A stretch of DNA of 64,000 bases from Clostridia bacterium (lineage in GTDB: Bacteria > Bacillota > Clostridia > Lachnospirales > CAG-274): the NCBI GenBank assembly GCA_030524425.1, contig JAUNGN010000003.1, positions 111,190 to 175,189 on the forward strand, in the 5' to 3' direction. The translations under genes and the position numbers were made by a program. Below, in pieces: positions 26,213 through 35,419 of this stretch (its first letter is position 1; the number at the start of each line of letters is the position of its first letter). The notes under the pieces are model-generated. The model was not told where the DNA came from, did not search any database, and was given only the letters and a program-made list of their open reading frames with translations.

Positions 26213-27024
26213 TTTGTCGTAAATATATATTTATTGATATAGATGGCACTTTAACAGACAGACATGGTAAGGTGCCATTTAGTGCGATTAAGGCAATAAA
26301 ATGGGCAAGAGAAAGGGGTCATAAGGTATTTCTTGCCACAGGCAGGTCTAAGTGTGAAATATTTGATTATATTCTTGATATTGGCTTTGACGGCATTGTA
26401 GGTGCAGCAGGAGGATATGTTGAGGTTGAAGGCAGGGTTATAGAACGTAATACTATGACTAAAAGGGAATCAGACAGAATAATTCAACTGCTGGAGAAAA
26501 ATAATATAAAATTTTCTGTTGAAACGGATGATAATGTATTTAACAATAAAAAAACTCAGGAATTTTTAAAGCAGGTTTTTATAGATTTGGGAAGAGATAC
26601 GGACACAGACTTATTTTATAATATGATGACCGGAGTTGAAAGCTTTGAAGATATACAGGGTGTTAATAAGATATTGTACTATGATACGGAAATTGTAATT
26701 GATGATATGCGTGGTAAGCTGGGAGAAAAATATACAATTGTTCCCTATACAATAAAAGAATTCGGCAGAAACAGCGGAGAAATTAATATAAAGGGCGTTA
26801 CCAAGGCTAAGGGGATTAAAAAGGTCATTGATTTTTATGGCGGCAGTATTGAGGATACTATTGCTATAGGTGACGGCGATAATGATATAGAGATGTTAAA
26901 CTTTGCCAATGCAGGCATTGCTATGGGAAATTCAAGTAAAAATCTTTTAAAATGCTCTGATTTTGTAACCGATGATGTAGAAAATAATGGACTTAGTAGT
27001 GCAATTTATAAATTTTTAGCGTAA
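26209..27024 (+). CDS. HAD-superfamily Cof-type phosphatase
   Basis: 271 residues. HAD motifs: DIDGTLTD (nucleophile Asp), ATGRSKCE, lysine near [12 protein letters not shown], and [10 protein letters not shown]. The C2b cap domain lies between motifs II and III as in Cof/YidA phosphatases of sugar phosphates or flavin. Its ATG overlaps the queF stop by four bases, so it is translationally coupled to the preQ1 operon; a link to that pathway is only suggested by position. Confidence 0.9.
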   Translation: MICRKYIFIDIDGTLTDRHGKVPFSAIKAIKWARERGHKVFLATGRSKCEIFDYILDIGFDGIVGAAGGYVEVEGRVIERNTMTKRESDRIIQLLEKNNIKFSVETDDNVFNNKKTQEFLKQVFIDLGRDTDTDLFYNMMTGVESFEDIQGVNKILYYDTEIVIDDMRGKLGEKYTIVPYTIKEFGRNSGEINIKGVTKAKGIKKVIDFYGGSIEDTIAIGDGDNDIEMLNFANAGIAMGNSSKNLLKCSDFVTDDVENNGLSSAIYKFLA

Positions 27025-27175
27025 TTTCCATAAAAATCAATGGTAAAAATGTACAATTAATATTACAGTTATGTAACAAACTCAAATGGCTTGTTTTGAG
27101 CGGTTTTAAATGTCAAGTAAAAAAATGCCTAAAAATAATGGGGGTTATTTGTGCAAAAATTGTTTTTAGAAGTTG

Positions 27176-27228
27176 TTGACATACTAGATATAGTGGTGTA
27201 AAATAATCCTAACCACTAAATATAGGAG
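27176..27228 (+). promoter_or_regulatory. nrdD promoter with two NrdR boxes
   Basis: Promoter: TTGACA (27176-27181), 17-base spacer, TAAAAT (27199-27204). Two sites match the NrdR pattern acaCwAtATaTwGtgt: ATACTAGATATAGTGG (27181-27196), inside the spacer, and CCACTAAATATAGGAG (27213-27228), running into the ribosome site. Their cores are 32 bp apart, three helical turns, the standard NrdR arrangement. Repression when dATP is high is therefore expected. No nrdR gene lies in this window. Confidence 0.85.
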
Positions 27229-27237
27229 GTGTGTGTG

Positions 27238-29409
27238 GTGGATGATGATATAAAGAATATATTTATTATTAAAAAAGATGGCACTTTAGAGCCTTTTGAC
27301 GCTACCAAGATTGTGGCTGCTATAACTAAATCTGCTAACAGGGTAATGTTTGCATTTACTCAGGAGCAATATGAAGAAGTTGTAAACTGGGTAGAATCTC
27401 ATATATTGGAAAGCGGAGCAAGAAATATTCCGATTCAGACTATGCATAATTTAGTAGAAAGTGCTTTAGAAGCTATTGAGCCTAAAGTTGCCAAAAGCTA
27501 TAAGGATTATCGTAATTATAAAAAGGATTTTGTTCATATGCTTGATGATGTGTACCAAAAGGCACAGAGCATTATGTACATTGGAGACAAGGAGAATTCA
27601 AATACTGATTCTGCCTTAGTAGCCACTAAAAGAAGTCTTATATATAATCATTTAAATAAAGAGCTTTATCAAAAATTCTTCCTTACAACTGAGGAAAAGC
27701 AGGCTTGTAAGGACGGATATATTTATATACATGATATGTCTGCAAGACGTGATACTATGAACTGCTGTTTATTTGATATGGGAGCTGTACTTAAAGGCGG
27801 TTTTGAAATGGGCAACCTTTGGTATAATGAGCCTAATTCACTTCCTGTTGCTTTTGATGTAATAGGTGATGTGGTTTTATCAACAGCAAGTCAGCAGTAT
27901 GGCGGCTTTACCGTACCTGAAATTGACAAAATTTTAGCTCCATACGCAGAAAAGAGCTATGCCAGATATTGCAGGGAATTAAAAAGTTATATGAAGGATA
28001 TTAAGGAAACTGACGAGCTTACGGTTGATGACCTTAAGTACATTGATGAAGTTGCCTGCAGGAAGGTAAGACGTGAATTTGAACAGGGCTTTCAGGGAAT
28101 TGAGTATAAGCTTAATTCAGTAGGCTCATCAAGAGGAGATTATCCTTTTATTACAATTACATTAGGACTTGCTAAGGACAGATTTGGCAAAATGGCTGCA
28201 ATTACAGCTTTAGATGTTCATAGAGAAGGTCAGGGTAAAAAGGATAATAAGAAGCCTGTACTATTTCCTAAAATTGTTTTTCTTTATGATAAAGAGCTTC
28301 ATGGTGAAGGCAAGGAATTACATGATGTATTTCTTGCAGGTGTGGAATGTTCAGCTAAGACTATGTACCCCGATTGGTTAAGTCTTTCAGGTGACAGTTA
28401 TGTTGCGGAGGCTTATAAGAAATATGGTGTTGTTATAAGTCCTATGGGATGCAGAGCTTTTCTTTCTCTTTGGTTTGAAAGAGGAGGTGTGAAGCCTGCA
28501 GATGAAAATGACAAGGCTATAACAGTCGGCAGATTTAACCTTGGTGCAATAAGCTTGCATTTGCCTATGATACTTGCTAAGGCGCGTTCAGAAAGCAGAG
28601 ATTTCTATGAAGTGCTTGATTACTATCTTGAAATGATTAGAACTCTTCATAAGAAGACAATTGATTATTTAGGTGAAATGAAAGCATCAACTAATCCTGT
28701 TGCTTATTGTGAAGGAGGATTCTACGGCGGTCATTTAAAGCCTAATGATAAGATTAAGCCATTGTTAAAATCCTGTACTATAAGTTTTGGCATTACTGCC
28801 CTTAATGAACTTCAGCAGCTTTATAATCAGAAGAGTCTTGTTGAGGACGGACAGTTTGCCATTGAGGTAATGGAATATATTAACAAGAAGGTTGACCAGT
28901 ATAAGAAAGAGGACGGCATTTTATATGCCCTTTATGGCACACCGGCAGAGAGTCTTTGCGGATTGCAGGTTAAGCAGTTCAGAAGAAAGTTCGGTATTAT
29001 TGCCAATGTTTCTGACAGAGAATATGTTTCAAACAGCTTCCATTGCCATGTAAAGGAGGATATAACTCCTATACAGAAGCAGAATCTTGAAAAGAGATTT
29101 TGGAACTTAATGAATGGTGGTAAGATACAGTATGTTAAGTATCCTATTTCTTACAATAAAGAGGCTATAGTTACTCTTATTGAAAGAGCTATGGATATGG
29201 GCTTCTATGAAGGTGTAAATTTAAGCCTTTCTTATTGTGATGATTGCGGTCATCAGGAGCTTGACATGGACGTATGCCCTAAATGCGGCAGCAAAAACCT
29301 TACTAAGATTGAAAGAATGAATGGCTATTTGAGTTATTCAAGAGTAAGCGGAGATACAAGACTTAATGAAGCAAAAATGGCTGAAATTGCTGACAGAAAA
29401 TCTATGTAA
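27238..29409 (+). CDS. nrdD: anaerobic (class III) ribonucleoside-triphosphate reductase
   Basis: 724 residues. N-terminal ATP-cone (IIKKDGTLEPFDATKIVAAI) for allosteric control; catalytic barrel; C-terminal zinc cysteines (CDDCGHQELDMDVCPKCG) and the glycyl-radical loop RMNGYLSYSR, with the glycine about residue 697. Several GTG codons run from 27229; the first lies in AGGAGG itself, and 27238 has the best spacing. Makes all four dNTP precursors without oxygen. Control by the two NrdR boxes directly upstream. Confidence 0.95.
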   Translation: MDDDIKNIFIIKKDGTLEPFDATKIVAAITKSANRVMFAFTQEQYEEVVNWVESHILESGARNIPIQTMHNLVESALEAIEPKVAKSYKDYRNYKKDFVHMLDDVYQKAQSIMYIGDKENSNTDSALVATKRSLIYNHLNKELYQKFFLTTEEKQACKDGYIYIHDMSARRDTMNCCLFDMGAVLKGGFEMGNLWYNEPNSLPVAFDVIGDVVLSTASQQYGGFTVPEIDKILAPYAEKSYARYCRELKSYMKDIKETDELTVDDLKYIDEVACRKVRREFEQGFQGIEYKLNSVGSSRGDYPFITITLGLAKDRFGKMAAITALDVHREGQGKKDNKKPVLFPKIVFLYDKELHGEGKELHDVFLAGVECSAKTMYPDWLSLSGDSYVAEAYKKYGVVISPMGCRAFLSLWFERGGVKPADENDKAITVGRFNLGAISLHLPMILAKARSESRDFYEVLDYYLEMIRTLHKKTIDYLGEMKASTNPVAYCEGGFYGGHLKPNDKIKPLLKSCTISFGITALNELQQLYNQKSLVEDGQFAIEVMEYINKKVDQYKKEDGILYALYGTPAESLCGLQVKQFRRKFGIIANVSDREYVSNSFHCHVKEDITPIQKQNLEKRFWNLMNGGKIQYVKYPISYNKEAIVTLIERAMDMGFYEGVNLSLSYCDDCGHQELDMDVCPKCGSKNLTKIERMNGYLSYSRVSGDTRLNEAKMAEIADRKSM

Positions 29410-29437
29410 GTATAAAAACTAATGAAATAAACAAACA

Positions 29438-29469
29438 TAAATCAAGTACGCTTTGGCGTACTTGATTTA
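29438..29469 (+). other. strong 13-14-bp hairpin between nrdD and nrdG
   Basis: AAATCAAGTACGC (29439-29451) pairs perfectly with GCGTACTTGATTT (29456-29468) around TTTG. No long T run follows, so it may stabilise the nrdD transcript or reduce nrdG expression rather than terminate fully. Confidence 0.7.
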
Positions 29470-29488
29470 TTGAAATGGAGAAATAGAT

Positions 29489-29980
29489 ATGAGATACCAT
29501 AATATAACTCACGATGATATGCTTAACGGTGAGGGATTAAGAACAGTACTTTGGGTTAGCGGATGCGATCATCATTGTGCTAATTGCCAAAATCCTGTTA
29601 CCTGGGATATTAATGGTGGTCTGCTTTTTGATGAGAATGCAGAGAGAGAGCTTTTTGAATGTCTTGCTCCGGGATATATTTCAGGAGTTACATTCAGCGG
29701 AGGAGATCCTCTCCACATTGAAAACAGAGCCGAAATTACCGGGCTTGCAAAAAAGATTAAGGAAAAGTTTCCCGAAAAAAATATATGGCTTTATACGGGT
29801 TATCTTTGGGAGCAAATCAGCAATCTTGAGGTAGTTAATTATATAGATGTACTGGTTGACGGCAAGTTTGTTGAGGAATTAAAGGATAATCTTTTACATT
29901 GGAAAGGCTCAAGCAATCAGAGGATTATTGATGTGCCGGCCACATTAAAGAAAGGTGAAGTAGTCCTTTTTGAGGACTGA
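29489..29980 (+). CDS. nrdG: anaerobic ribonucleotide reductase activating protein
   Basis: 163 residues. Radical-SAM cluster C26-x3-C30-x2-C33 (CDHHCANC), then FSGGDPL. Generates the glycyl radical on NrdD. Tuned 80 bases downstream of nrdD behind the hairpin, with TGGAG before its ATG. Confidence 0.95.
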   Translation: MRYHNITHDDMLNGEGLRTVLWVSGCDHHCANCQNPVTWDINGGLLFDENAERELFECLAPGYISGVTFSGGDPLHIENRAEITGLAKKIKEKFPEKNIWLYTGYLWEQISNLEVVNYIDVLVDGKFVEELKDNLLHWKGSSNQRIIDVPATLKKGEVVLFED

Positions 29981-29989
29981 TACAAAGAT

Positions 29990-30508
29990 ATGGAAGATAA
30001 TAAAATTTATTTTGCAAAAGTAAGACCTGACGCTAAAATACCTGAAAGAGATATTTGGAATGCAGGTATAGATATATATCCATGCTTTGATGAGGATTAT
30101 ATGATTATACCTCCTCACAGTACTGCTTTGGTGCCTGCAGGTATTGCCAGTGCTGTTCCTGTTGATTATTATATTCAGATACATGAAAGAGGTTCTTCAG
30201 GCAGTAAGGGCATTAAATACAGTGCAGGTGTAATTGATTCAAGCTACAGAGGTGAGTGGTTTTTAGCAACAACAAATACAAATGATAAGCCTGTTATTAT
30301 CAGTAAGCTGGATTTGGATAGTCTGCCTGTAAGTGTAAGAGAAGTTATTGAAAAGGCTTATATTGTATATCCATATACTAAGGCACTGTTTCAGGGTATA
30401 GTACATAATGTACATAATGAGCTTGAAAGAAAAGAAATAAGCTATGATGAGCTTAAGGCTATACCATCTGAAAGAGGAAGCGGTAAGCTTGGAAGCAGCG
30501 GTAAATAA
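29990..30508 (+). CDS. dUTPase-family nucleotide hydrolase
   Basis: 172 residues with the dUTPase motifs in order: NAGIDIYP (motif 1), ERGSSGSKG (2), AGVIDSSYRGEW (3) and the C-terminal RGSGKLGSSGK (5). A segment of about 60 residues between motifs 3 and 5 is longer than in the classic trimeric enzyme and the motif-4 GQ is not obvious. It would hydrolyse dUTP to dUMP, fitting its place 9 bases after nrdG. A dCTP deaminase-like activity is a less likely alternative. Confidence 0.85.
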   Translation: MEDNKIYFAKVRPDAKIPERDIWNAGIDIYPCFDEDYMIIPPHSTALVPAGIASAVPVDYYIQIHERGSSGSKGIKYSAGVIDSSYRGEWFLATTNTNDKPVIISKLDLDSLPVSVREVIEKAYIVYPYTKALFQGIVHNVHNELERKEISYDELKAIPSERGSGKLGSSGK

Positions 30509-30520
30509 GTGTTTTTCTTA

Positions 30521-30550
30521 AGGAACTGTTCGTTGGGGCAGTTCTTTTTT
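30521..30550 (+). terminator. rho-independent terminator of the nrd unit
   Basis: GAACTG (30523-30528) pairs with CAGTTC (30539-30544), followed by six Ts. Confidence 0.75.
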
Positions 30551-30579
30551 GTTACTGATTTATGAATAATATAAAAGTA

Positions 30580-30909
30580 TTATTTATTTTCTAAATAATT
30601 TCTGCCCCAGTTACAAAGTTCGTCTAATATTGATGTAAGGCTTTTACCAAGGTCTGTTAATGAGTATTCTGTTTTGGGCGGGACAACAGGATAAACAACT
30701 CTATTTATAAGTCCGTCTTTTTCAAGTTCTCTTAGCTGCTGTGCCAGCATTTTATCAGTTGCTTTTGGCATTAGTTTATGTAACTGACTATAGCGTAATA
30801 CTGTTTTATCTTTTAAATGCCATAATATTACTGCTTTATATTTTCCTCCTATTAATTGAATAGTGGCTTCAACAGGACATATATATTCATTACTGCATTT
30901 TTTATTCAT
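30580..30909 (-). CDS. HxlR-family transcriptional regulator
   Basis: 109 residues, winged helix of the HxlR/YodB type: CPVEATIQLIGGKYKAVILWHL, then the recognition helix in KMLAQQLRELEKDGLINR and the wing PPKTEYSLTDLGKSL. A single cysteine (C11) near the start is the thiol that senses electrophiles in several members. It is divergent from a nitroreductase gene, the usual target arrangement. Confidence 0.9.
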   Translation of the reverse strand: MNKKCSNEYICPVEATIQLIGGKYKAVILWHLKDKTVLRYSQLHKLMPKATDKMLAQQLRELEKDGLINRVVYPVVPPKTEYSLTDLGKSLTSILDELCNWGRNYLENK

Positions 30910-30961
30910 AAAATTTCTCCTAACTAACTTTTTAGATAGTATATACCTAAATTGTGCGTTC

Positions 30962-30989
30962 TTGACTTATAAACTGTTTAGGATATAAT
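30962..30989 (+). promoter_or_regulatory. promoter in the HxlR/nitroreductase divergent region
   Basis: TTGACT (30962-30967), 16-base spacer, TATAAT (30984-30989), leading to the nitroreductase. A partly symmetric TTAGATAGTATATACCTAA at about 30930-30950 is a candidate HxlR operator. Confidence 0.55.
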
Positions 30990-31037
30990 AATAGCATAAG
31001 CCGGCTTAAATATCAATTAAAAATTAGGAGGATTTAT

Positions 31038-31544
31038 ATGAGTTTTTTAAATATTGCAAAATCACGCCATTCTGTCAGAGATTATAAAAATAATAGGGTG
31101 GAGAAGGAAAAGCTTAAAAAGATTTTAGAGGCGGCCAATGCTGCACCTACTGCGGCAAATTTACAGCCCATACATTTAATAGTAGTTCAGGAAGAAGACG
31201 GATTAAGGCGTCTTTCTAAGGGAGCTGATATATATAATGCACCATTAGCTATTATTGTTTGTGCTGACCATACTAAAGCATGGACTCGTCCTTTTGATGG
31301 AAAGAAAACAACAGATATTGATGCTTCAATACTTACTGACCACATGATGCTTGAGGCAACAGAGCTTGGACTTGGTTCAGTATGGATTTGTTATTTTAAA
31401 CCTGAAATAATTAAAAAAGAATTTAAAATTCCAAAATCAGTTGAACCAATCAACATTTTGGCAATAGGTTATGGAGAAGATGTAAATGGAAGAAAAACTG
31501 ACCGTATTCCATTAAATGAACTTGTATCCTATGATACATATTAA
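31038..31544 (+). CDS. nitroreductase-family FMN oxidoreductase
   Basis: 168 residues, small single-domain member. FMN contacts are in KSRHSVRDYKN near the start, NAAPTAANLQP, and the C-terminal LGSVWICYF…ILAIGYG. Reduces nitro compounds or quinones with NAD(P)H; natural substrate unknown. Expression probably under the divergent HxlR regulator, which suggests a detoxification role. Confidence 0.9.
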   Translation: MSFLNIAKSRHSVRDYKNNRVEKEKLKKILEAANAAPTAANLQPIHLIVVQEEDGLRRLSKGADIYNAPLAIIVCADHTKAWTRPFDGKKTTDIDASILTDHMMLEATELGLGSVWICYFKPEIIKKEFKIPKSVEPINILAIGYGEDVNGRKTDRIPLNELVSYDTY

Positions 31545-31561
31545 TTTTTAGTATAATTAAA

Positions 31562-31594
31562 GGACAGAAACAGAAATATTGTTTCTGTTCTTTT
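31562..31594 (+). terminator. terminator of the nitroreductase gene
   Basis: GGACAGAAACA (31562-31572) pairs with TGTTTCTGTTC (31580-31590), then four Ts. Confidence 0.7.
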
Positions 31595-31646
31595 AAATAC
31601 GTCGAAATAGTTCGAAAATAATTATGATAAATTGTGTATAAAATGC

Positions 31647-31676
31647 TTGACTAAACACGAGAAATAGATATATACT
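31647..31676 (+). promoter_or_regulatory. sigma-A-type promoter of the subtilisin gene
   Basis: TTGACT (31647-31652), 18-base spacer, TATACT (31671-31676). A leader of about 125 bases follows before the ATG. Confidence 0.55.
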
Positions 31677-31807
31677 TATATAGAGGATAGCTATTCTTAA
31701 ACTATATGCATTATTGTAGTAAACATATTTTGTGGTGAGGAATATGTGAAAATTGGTTTGGCAGAAAATAGTTGTACAGAATTTTAATATTACAAGGGGG
31801 TACATTA

Positions 31808-34186
31808 ATGAAAAGATTAAAGAAAAGTAAAATGTACATGGCGTTTATGTTATCATTATCAATGATTACAGCAAACATTACAGTCGCTTTTGCTAATGAT
31901 GGTACTAAAGAAAGTGCTGCATCGTCATATGATATTGCAGAGGACTTAGAAGTTTCAGATATGGAAAATCAGGAATATATTCCCGGGGAGGTAATAATTT
32001 GTCTTGATGGAAATTACTCCATAGATTATTTAAATACTTTGTTTAATAACAGCAGGGCAAGAAGTGTAAATAGTTCCGGTATTGTATCAGAAATTAAGGA
32101 TCTTACAAAGGCACAGAGACCAACTAAGCTGAGAAGTGCCGCAGAAGAGGAAGAAAAGAAAAAAATATATTTATTAAAATTAAGTGATGAGCAACTGGAT
32201 ATATCTGAGGCAATTGAAGCACTTGAGGCATATCCTGAAATAGAATATGCTTCACCAAATTATGTATTTAAAATGGAATCACCAAAAGCCGATGATTATT
32301 TTTATGAAGATGAAGAGGCTGATGCTGTACTTAATATGTGGGGTTTGGAATATGTAAAGGGACCTCAGGCTTGGGAATATTGCTCAGGTTCGCCGGATGT
32401 AACAATTGGTATTGTTGACTCCGGAGTTGACTTCAATCATCCTGATTTAGCTGATAATATGTGGATTAATATGGGTGAATGGGGTGAAAACGGTGAATTA
32501 GCAAACAATGGTATTGATGATGACGGCAATGGTTATGTTGACGATGTAAATGGTTGGAATTTTTATTATGATACAAATGAAATAAATGATTTAGACGGAC
32601 ATGGAACTCATGTAGCAGGTACTGCTGCTGCAAGCGGTGCAAACAACATGGGTGTTTATGGTGTAGCAAAGAATTGTAAGATTGCTGCACTCAGAGTAGC
32701 AAGTGACCCTGAAGGAAGGTATAAATATTCTGAGTATAGCTTCTCAGCTGTTATTGAGGCCTTGGATTATGCAAATGCTATGAATATTCCTGTAACTAAT
32801 AACAGTTATAGTGAAAGTTATAATGCTATTCCTGATCGTGACGAGGCATTCAGTGAAATATTTAAAGCAGCTATTGAAAACTATAATGGTATTTTTGTTG
32901 CATCTTCAGGAAATGACGGAGAAGGTTTCCATGCAAATTATCCTGCGGCTTATGACTGTGATAACATTATTTCTGTATCAGGTTCAAACAGAATCGGTGG
33001 TCCTGAGTATGATGTTTTCAACTTTGGTGCCTCTACTGTTGATCTTACAGCGCCGGCAGTAAATATTTGGAGCTGTAAAAGCGGTACTAATGAATATGTA
33101 AGTGAGTGCGGAACATCTATGGCAGTGCCTCACGTAGTAGGTGCAGTTGCATTATTAAAATCCTTTAAGCCTGAAATGACAAATGATGAAATTAAGGATT
33201 GCATATTATCAACTGTAACAAAAACACCGGGACTTGCAGGAGATTATTTTGTTGCATCAGAGGGTGTTTTAAATGTTGAGGCTGCAATGGAAAAGGCAGA
33301 GGAGATGTATCCTTCAGCTGATGCTGCAATTGGCAGTTTAAAGACATGGAATTTTAGCAGAGATCAGTTTAATACATTAGGAAATATTACATCTGATATA
33401 ACTGTAGATGGTTTAACTTTAAAGCCTGATGATTCTAATATGGAAATAAAGAAAGGTAATACAACAATAAATAACAGAGATGAATATACTCATTATCTTT
33501 CATTGGGCGGAGCTGTGGAATTTGATGTTGACGGTGATACAGATATATACATTACAGCCCGTTCAAGCTCAGGAGAAAAGCCTTTAACTCTTATTTCTGG
33601 TGATGATACTGTTTTATCCGGAGGAAGCTTAACATATACAACAGAGGCTAATGTGCAGGTTGTTAAATATGCAGGTGATGCACAAAGGATAAAAATAGCA
33701 GGTGATGGTATTAGATTAATTAATATTACTTTAAGAAGCAATGCAGAACCTGAATCAGATTTTGAAAATGGAAATTGGAATTTTTCTGATGACAAATTTG
33801 CAGATATTGGAGAAGTTACTTCAAAGACGAGCATTGACGGATTAAAATTATATCCTGATGTGGAAATTGTTAATAGAAATGAAAATTTAAACGGTAATGA
33901 TTATGTAAGATATCTTGACTTAAAGGGTAAGGGAAGCAAGAAGAATAGAGAGGTTTCTTTCCGCGTAAATGGCAATACACATATAACATTGTCTGCAAGA
34001 TGTATAACAGAAGAAAGAGTTTTACAGGTGATAGACGGTTTTGGGTGTGTTATCGGTGAAATGAATGTTGATAGCACATTGAGAACAGCAACATTTGAAT
34101 ATACAGGAAATCCTGCTGATATTTATATAAGATCTAAAAAGGGAGGAATAAGAATATATAATATTGAAGCAGTGCAGGCCGATTAA
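31808..34186 (+). CDS. secreted subtilisin-like (S8) serine protease with two C-terminal WNF-type repeats
   Basis: 792 residues; ATG 31808 follows AAGGGGG. Signal peptide of about 30 residues ending in TVAFA, an inhibitor-type propeptide (~45-155, GEVIICLDG…EYASPNYVF), then the S8 domain with an intact triad: D204 (GIVDSGVDFNHPDL), H265 (DGHGTHVAGTAAA) and S437 (GTSMAVPHVVGA). NGIDDDGNGYVDDVNGWNF is a calcium-site-like insertion. Two repeats starting near residues 515 and 655 begin WNFSRDQF and WNFSDDKF and match the repeats of the papain-fold protein at 12932. No anchor motif. Likely acts outside the cell; target unknown. Confidence 0.93.
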   Translation: MKRLKKSKMYMAFMLSLSMITANITVAFANDGTKESAASSYDIAEDLEVSDMENQEYIPGEVIICLDGNYSIDYLNTLFNNSRARSVNSSGIVSEIKDLTKAQRPTKLRSAAEEEEKKKIYLLKLSDEQLDISEAIEALEAYPEIEYASPNYVFKMESPKADDYFYEDEEADAVLNMWGLEYVKGPQAWEYCSGSPDVTIGIVDSGVDFNHPDLADNMWINMGEWGENGELANNGIDDDGNGYVDDVNGWNFYYDTNEINDLDGHGTHVAGTAAASGANNMGVYGVAKNCKIAALRVASDPEGRYKYSEYSFSAVIEALDYANAMNIPVTNNSYSESYNAIPDRDEAFSEIFKAAIENYNGIFVASSGNDGEGFHANYPAAYDCDNIISVSGSNRIGGPEYDVFNFGASTVDLTAPAVNIWSCKSGTNEYVSECGTSMAVPHVVGAVALLKSFKPEMTNDEIKDCILSTVTKTPGLAGDYFVASEGVLNVEAAMEKAEEMYPSADAAIGSLKTWNFSRDQFNTLGNITSDITVDGLTLKPDDSNMEIKKGNTTINNRDEYTHYLSLGGAVEFDVDGDTDIYITARSSSGEKPLTLISGDDTVLSGGSLTYTTEANVQVVKYAGDAQRIKIAGDGIRLINITLRSNAEPESDFENGNWNFSDDKFADIGEVTSKTSIDGLKLYPDVEIVNRNENLNGNDYVRYLDLKGKGSKKNREVSFRVNGNTHITLSARCITEERVLQVIDGFGCVIGEMNVDSTLRTATFEYTGNPADIYIRSKKGGIRIYNIEAVQAD

Positions 34187-34260
34187 GGTAGTAGAATAAA
34201 GTGTAAGTATATAAATTTATACATACAATAATATTTAAATATATATTGTTAAATAATGAG

Positions 34261-34289
34261 AAAGCAGCTGCTGATTGGCAGCTGCTTTT
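34261..34289. terminator. bidirectional terminator between S8 protease and azlD
   Basis: AAAGCAGCTGC (34261-34271) pairs with GCAGCTGCTTTT (34278-34289). It overlaps the azlD stop codon on the minus strand. Confidence 0.75.
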
Positions 34290-34614
34290 AAAATATAAAC
34301 TGTACTAACAGCATATATAGAATTGTTCCTCCGGCAATAGACAAAAGCATTTGCCTTTTAAATAAATGGAGTATAATAACAAAAATAATTGAAATAACTT
34401 CAGGAATACCATGACTGCCGGTAAAAATACTTATGTTTTTTAAACAGTATATTACAAGCATACCAAATACTGCACCGGGCAGAACATTACCGAGGTACTG
34501 TATGTATTTAGGTGTAGGCTTTCCTGCAGGGAATATTATAAATGGGAGAAATCTTGTAATCATAGTGCCGATAACAACCATAGCTGCAGTTATAATCTGC
34601 TGTATTAATGTCAT
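34288..34614 (-). CDS. azlD: AzlD-family branched-chain amino acid exporter subunit
   Basis: 108 residues with four hydrophobic segments; [10 protein letters not shown] and [19 protein letters not shown] are typical of AzlD. Works with AzlC to export leucine, isoleucine and valine or their analogues. Overlaps the azlC stop by four bases. Confidence 0.9.
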   Translation of the reverse strand: MTLIQQIITAAMVVIGTMITRFLPFIIFPAGKPTPKYIQYLGNVLPGAVFGMLVIYCLKNISIFTGSHGIPEVISIIFVIILHLFKRQMLLSIAGGTILYMLLVQFIF

Positions 34615-35318
34615 AGTTTTTCTGCCTCCCTTTCCATGGGCTTTCTGATTAATGTAAGCATAGCTATAATGCCAAGCATAGAAGGTATTATAAAATTATC
34701 TGCACCAAAGGCAATAAGGCATAATATTGATATTGAAAGTCCCAGCAGGGAATTAATGTGTTTTGTGTCTTTAAGCCACTGTTCCATAAATATGACGACA
34801 AACATTGCTGTCATTACAAAGTCAAGTCCTTCAGTATTGAAATTAATAAATGAACCGAAAATACCGCCTAATGTTGCTCCCGAAAACCAATAAAAGTGGT
34901 TTAAAAGGGTAACAAAAAACATGAACCAGCTCTTATCAATATCTTCAGCTATATCAGCAGTGTAATTAATGGAAAAGCTTTCATCACACATACCAAAGAT
35001 GAGATAGAATTTTTTCCAGCCTGTTCCTTTGTACTTATCAAGCATAGCAATACCATAAAACAAGTGTCTTGCATTAATCATAAGAGCCATAACAAGAGCC
35101 TGAATAGGGTTAAATGAACCTAGAAGCAGATTTACTGCTATAAATTCAACAGAGCCTGCAAATATTGTAAGGCTCATTAACATAGGGTAGAGGAAATTAA
35201 AGCCTGAAATATTCATATATATGCCATAAGTAAGTCCCAAAAACCAAAAGCCTGCAAAAATTGGAATTGTATGAGGAAAGGCAGCCTTAAATGCTTTTTT
35301 TATCTTTCCTTTATTCAT
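34611..35318 (-). CDS. azlC: AzlC-family branched-chain amino acid exporter subunit
   Basis: 235 residues, about five to six membrane spans. Family motifs [36 protein letters not shown] and [10 protein letters not shown] are clear. Forms the transporter with AzlD. Preceded by a GGAGG-type site; a terminator separates it from nifJ upstream. Confidence 0.93.
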   Translation of the reverse strand: MNKGKIKKAFKAAFPHTIPIFAGFWFLGLTYGIYMNISGFNFLYPMLMSLTIFAGSVEFIAVNLLLGSFNPIQALVMALMINARHLFYGIAMLDKYKGTGWKKFYLIFGMCDESFSINYTADIAEDIDKSWFMFFVTLLNHFYWFSGATLGGIFGSFINFNTEGLDFVMTAMFVVIFMEQWLKDTKHINSLLGLSISILCLIAFGADNFIIPSMLGIIAMLTLIRKPMEREAEKL

Positions 35319-35360
35319 ATAAGCCTCCGTAGAAAATATTTAAAATAATAAAGATAAAGA

Positions 35361-35380
35361 GGACTGTTTTGCAACAGTCC
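35361..35380 (-). terminator. terminator of nifJ
   Basis: GGACTGTT (35361-35368) pairs with AACAGTCC (35373-35380); a T-rich tail follows on the minus strand. Confidence 0.65.
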
Positions 35381-35419
35381 CCCTAAATTAAAACTTAATG
35401 ATAACAAATAAAATTAATA

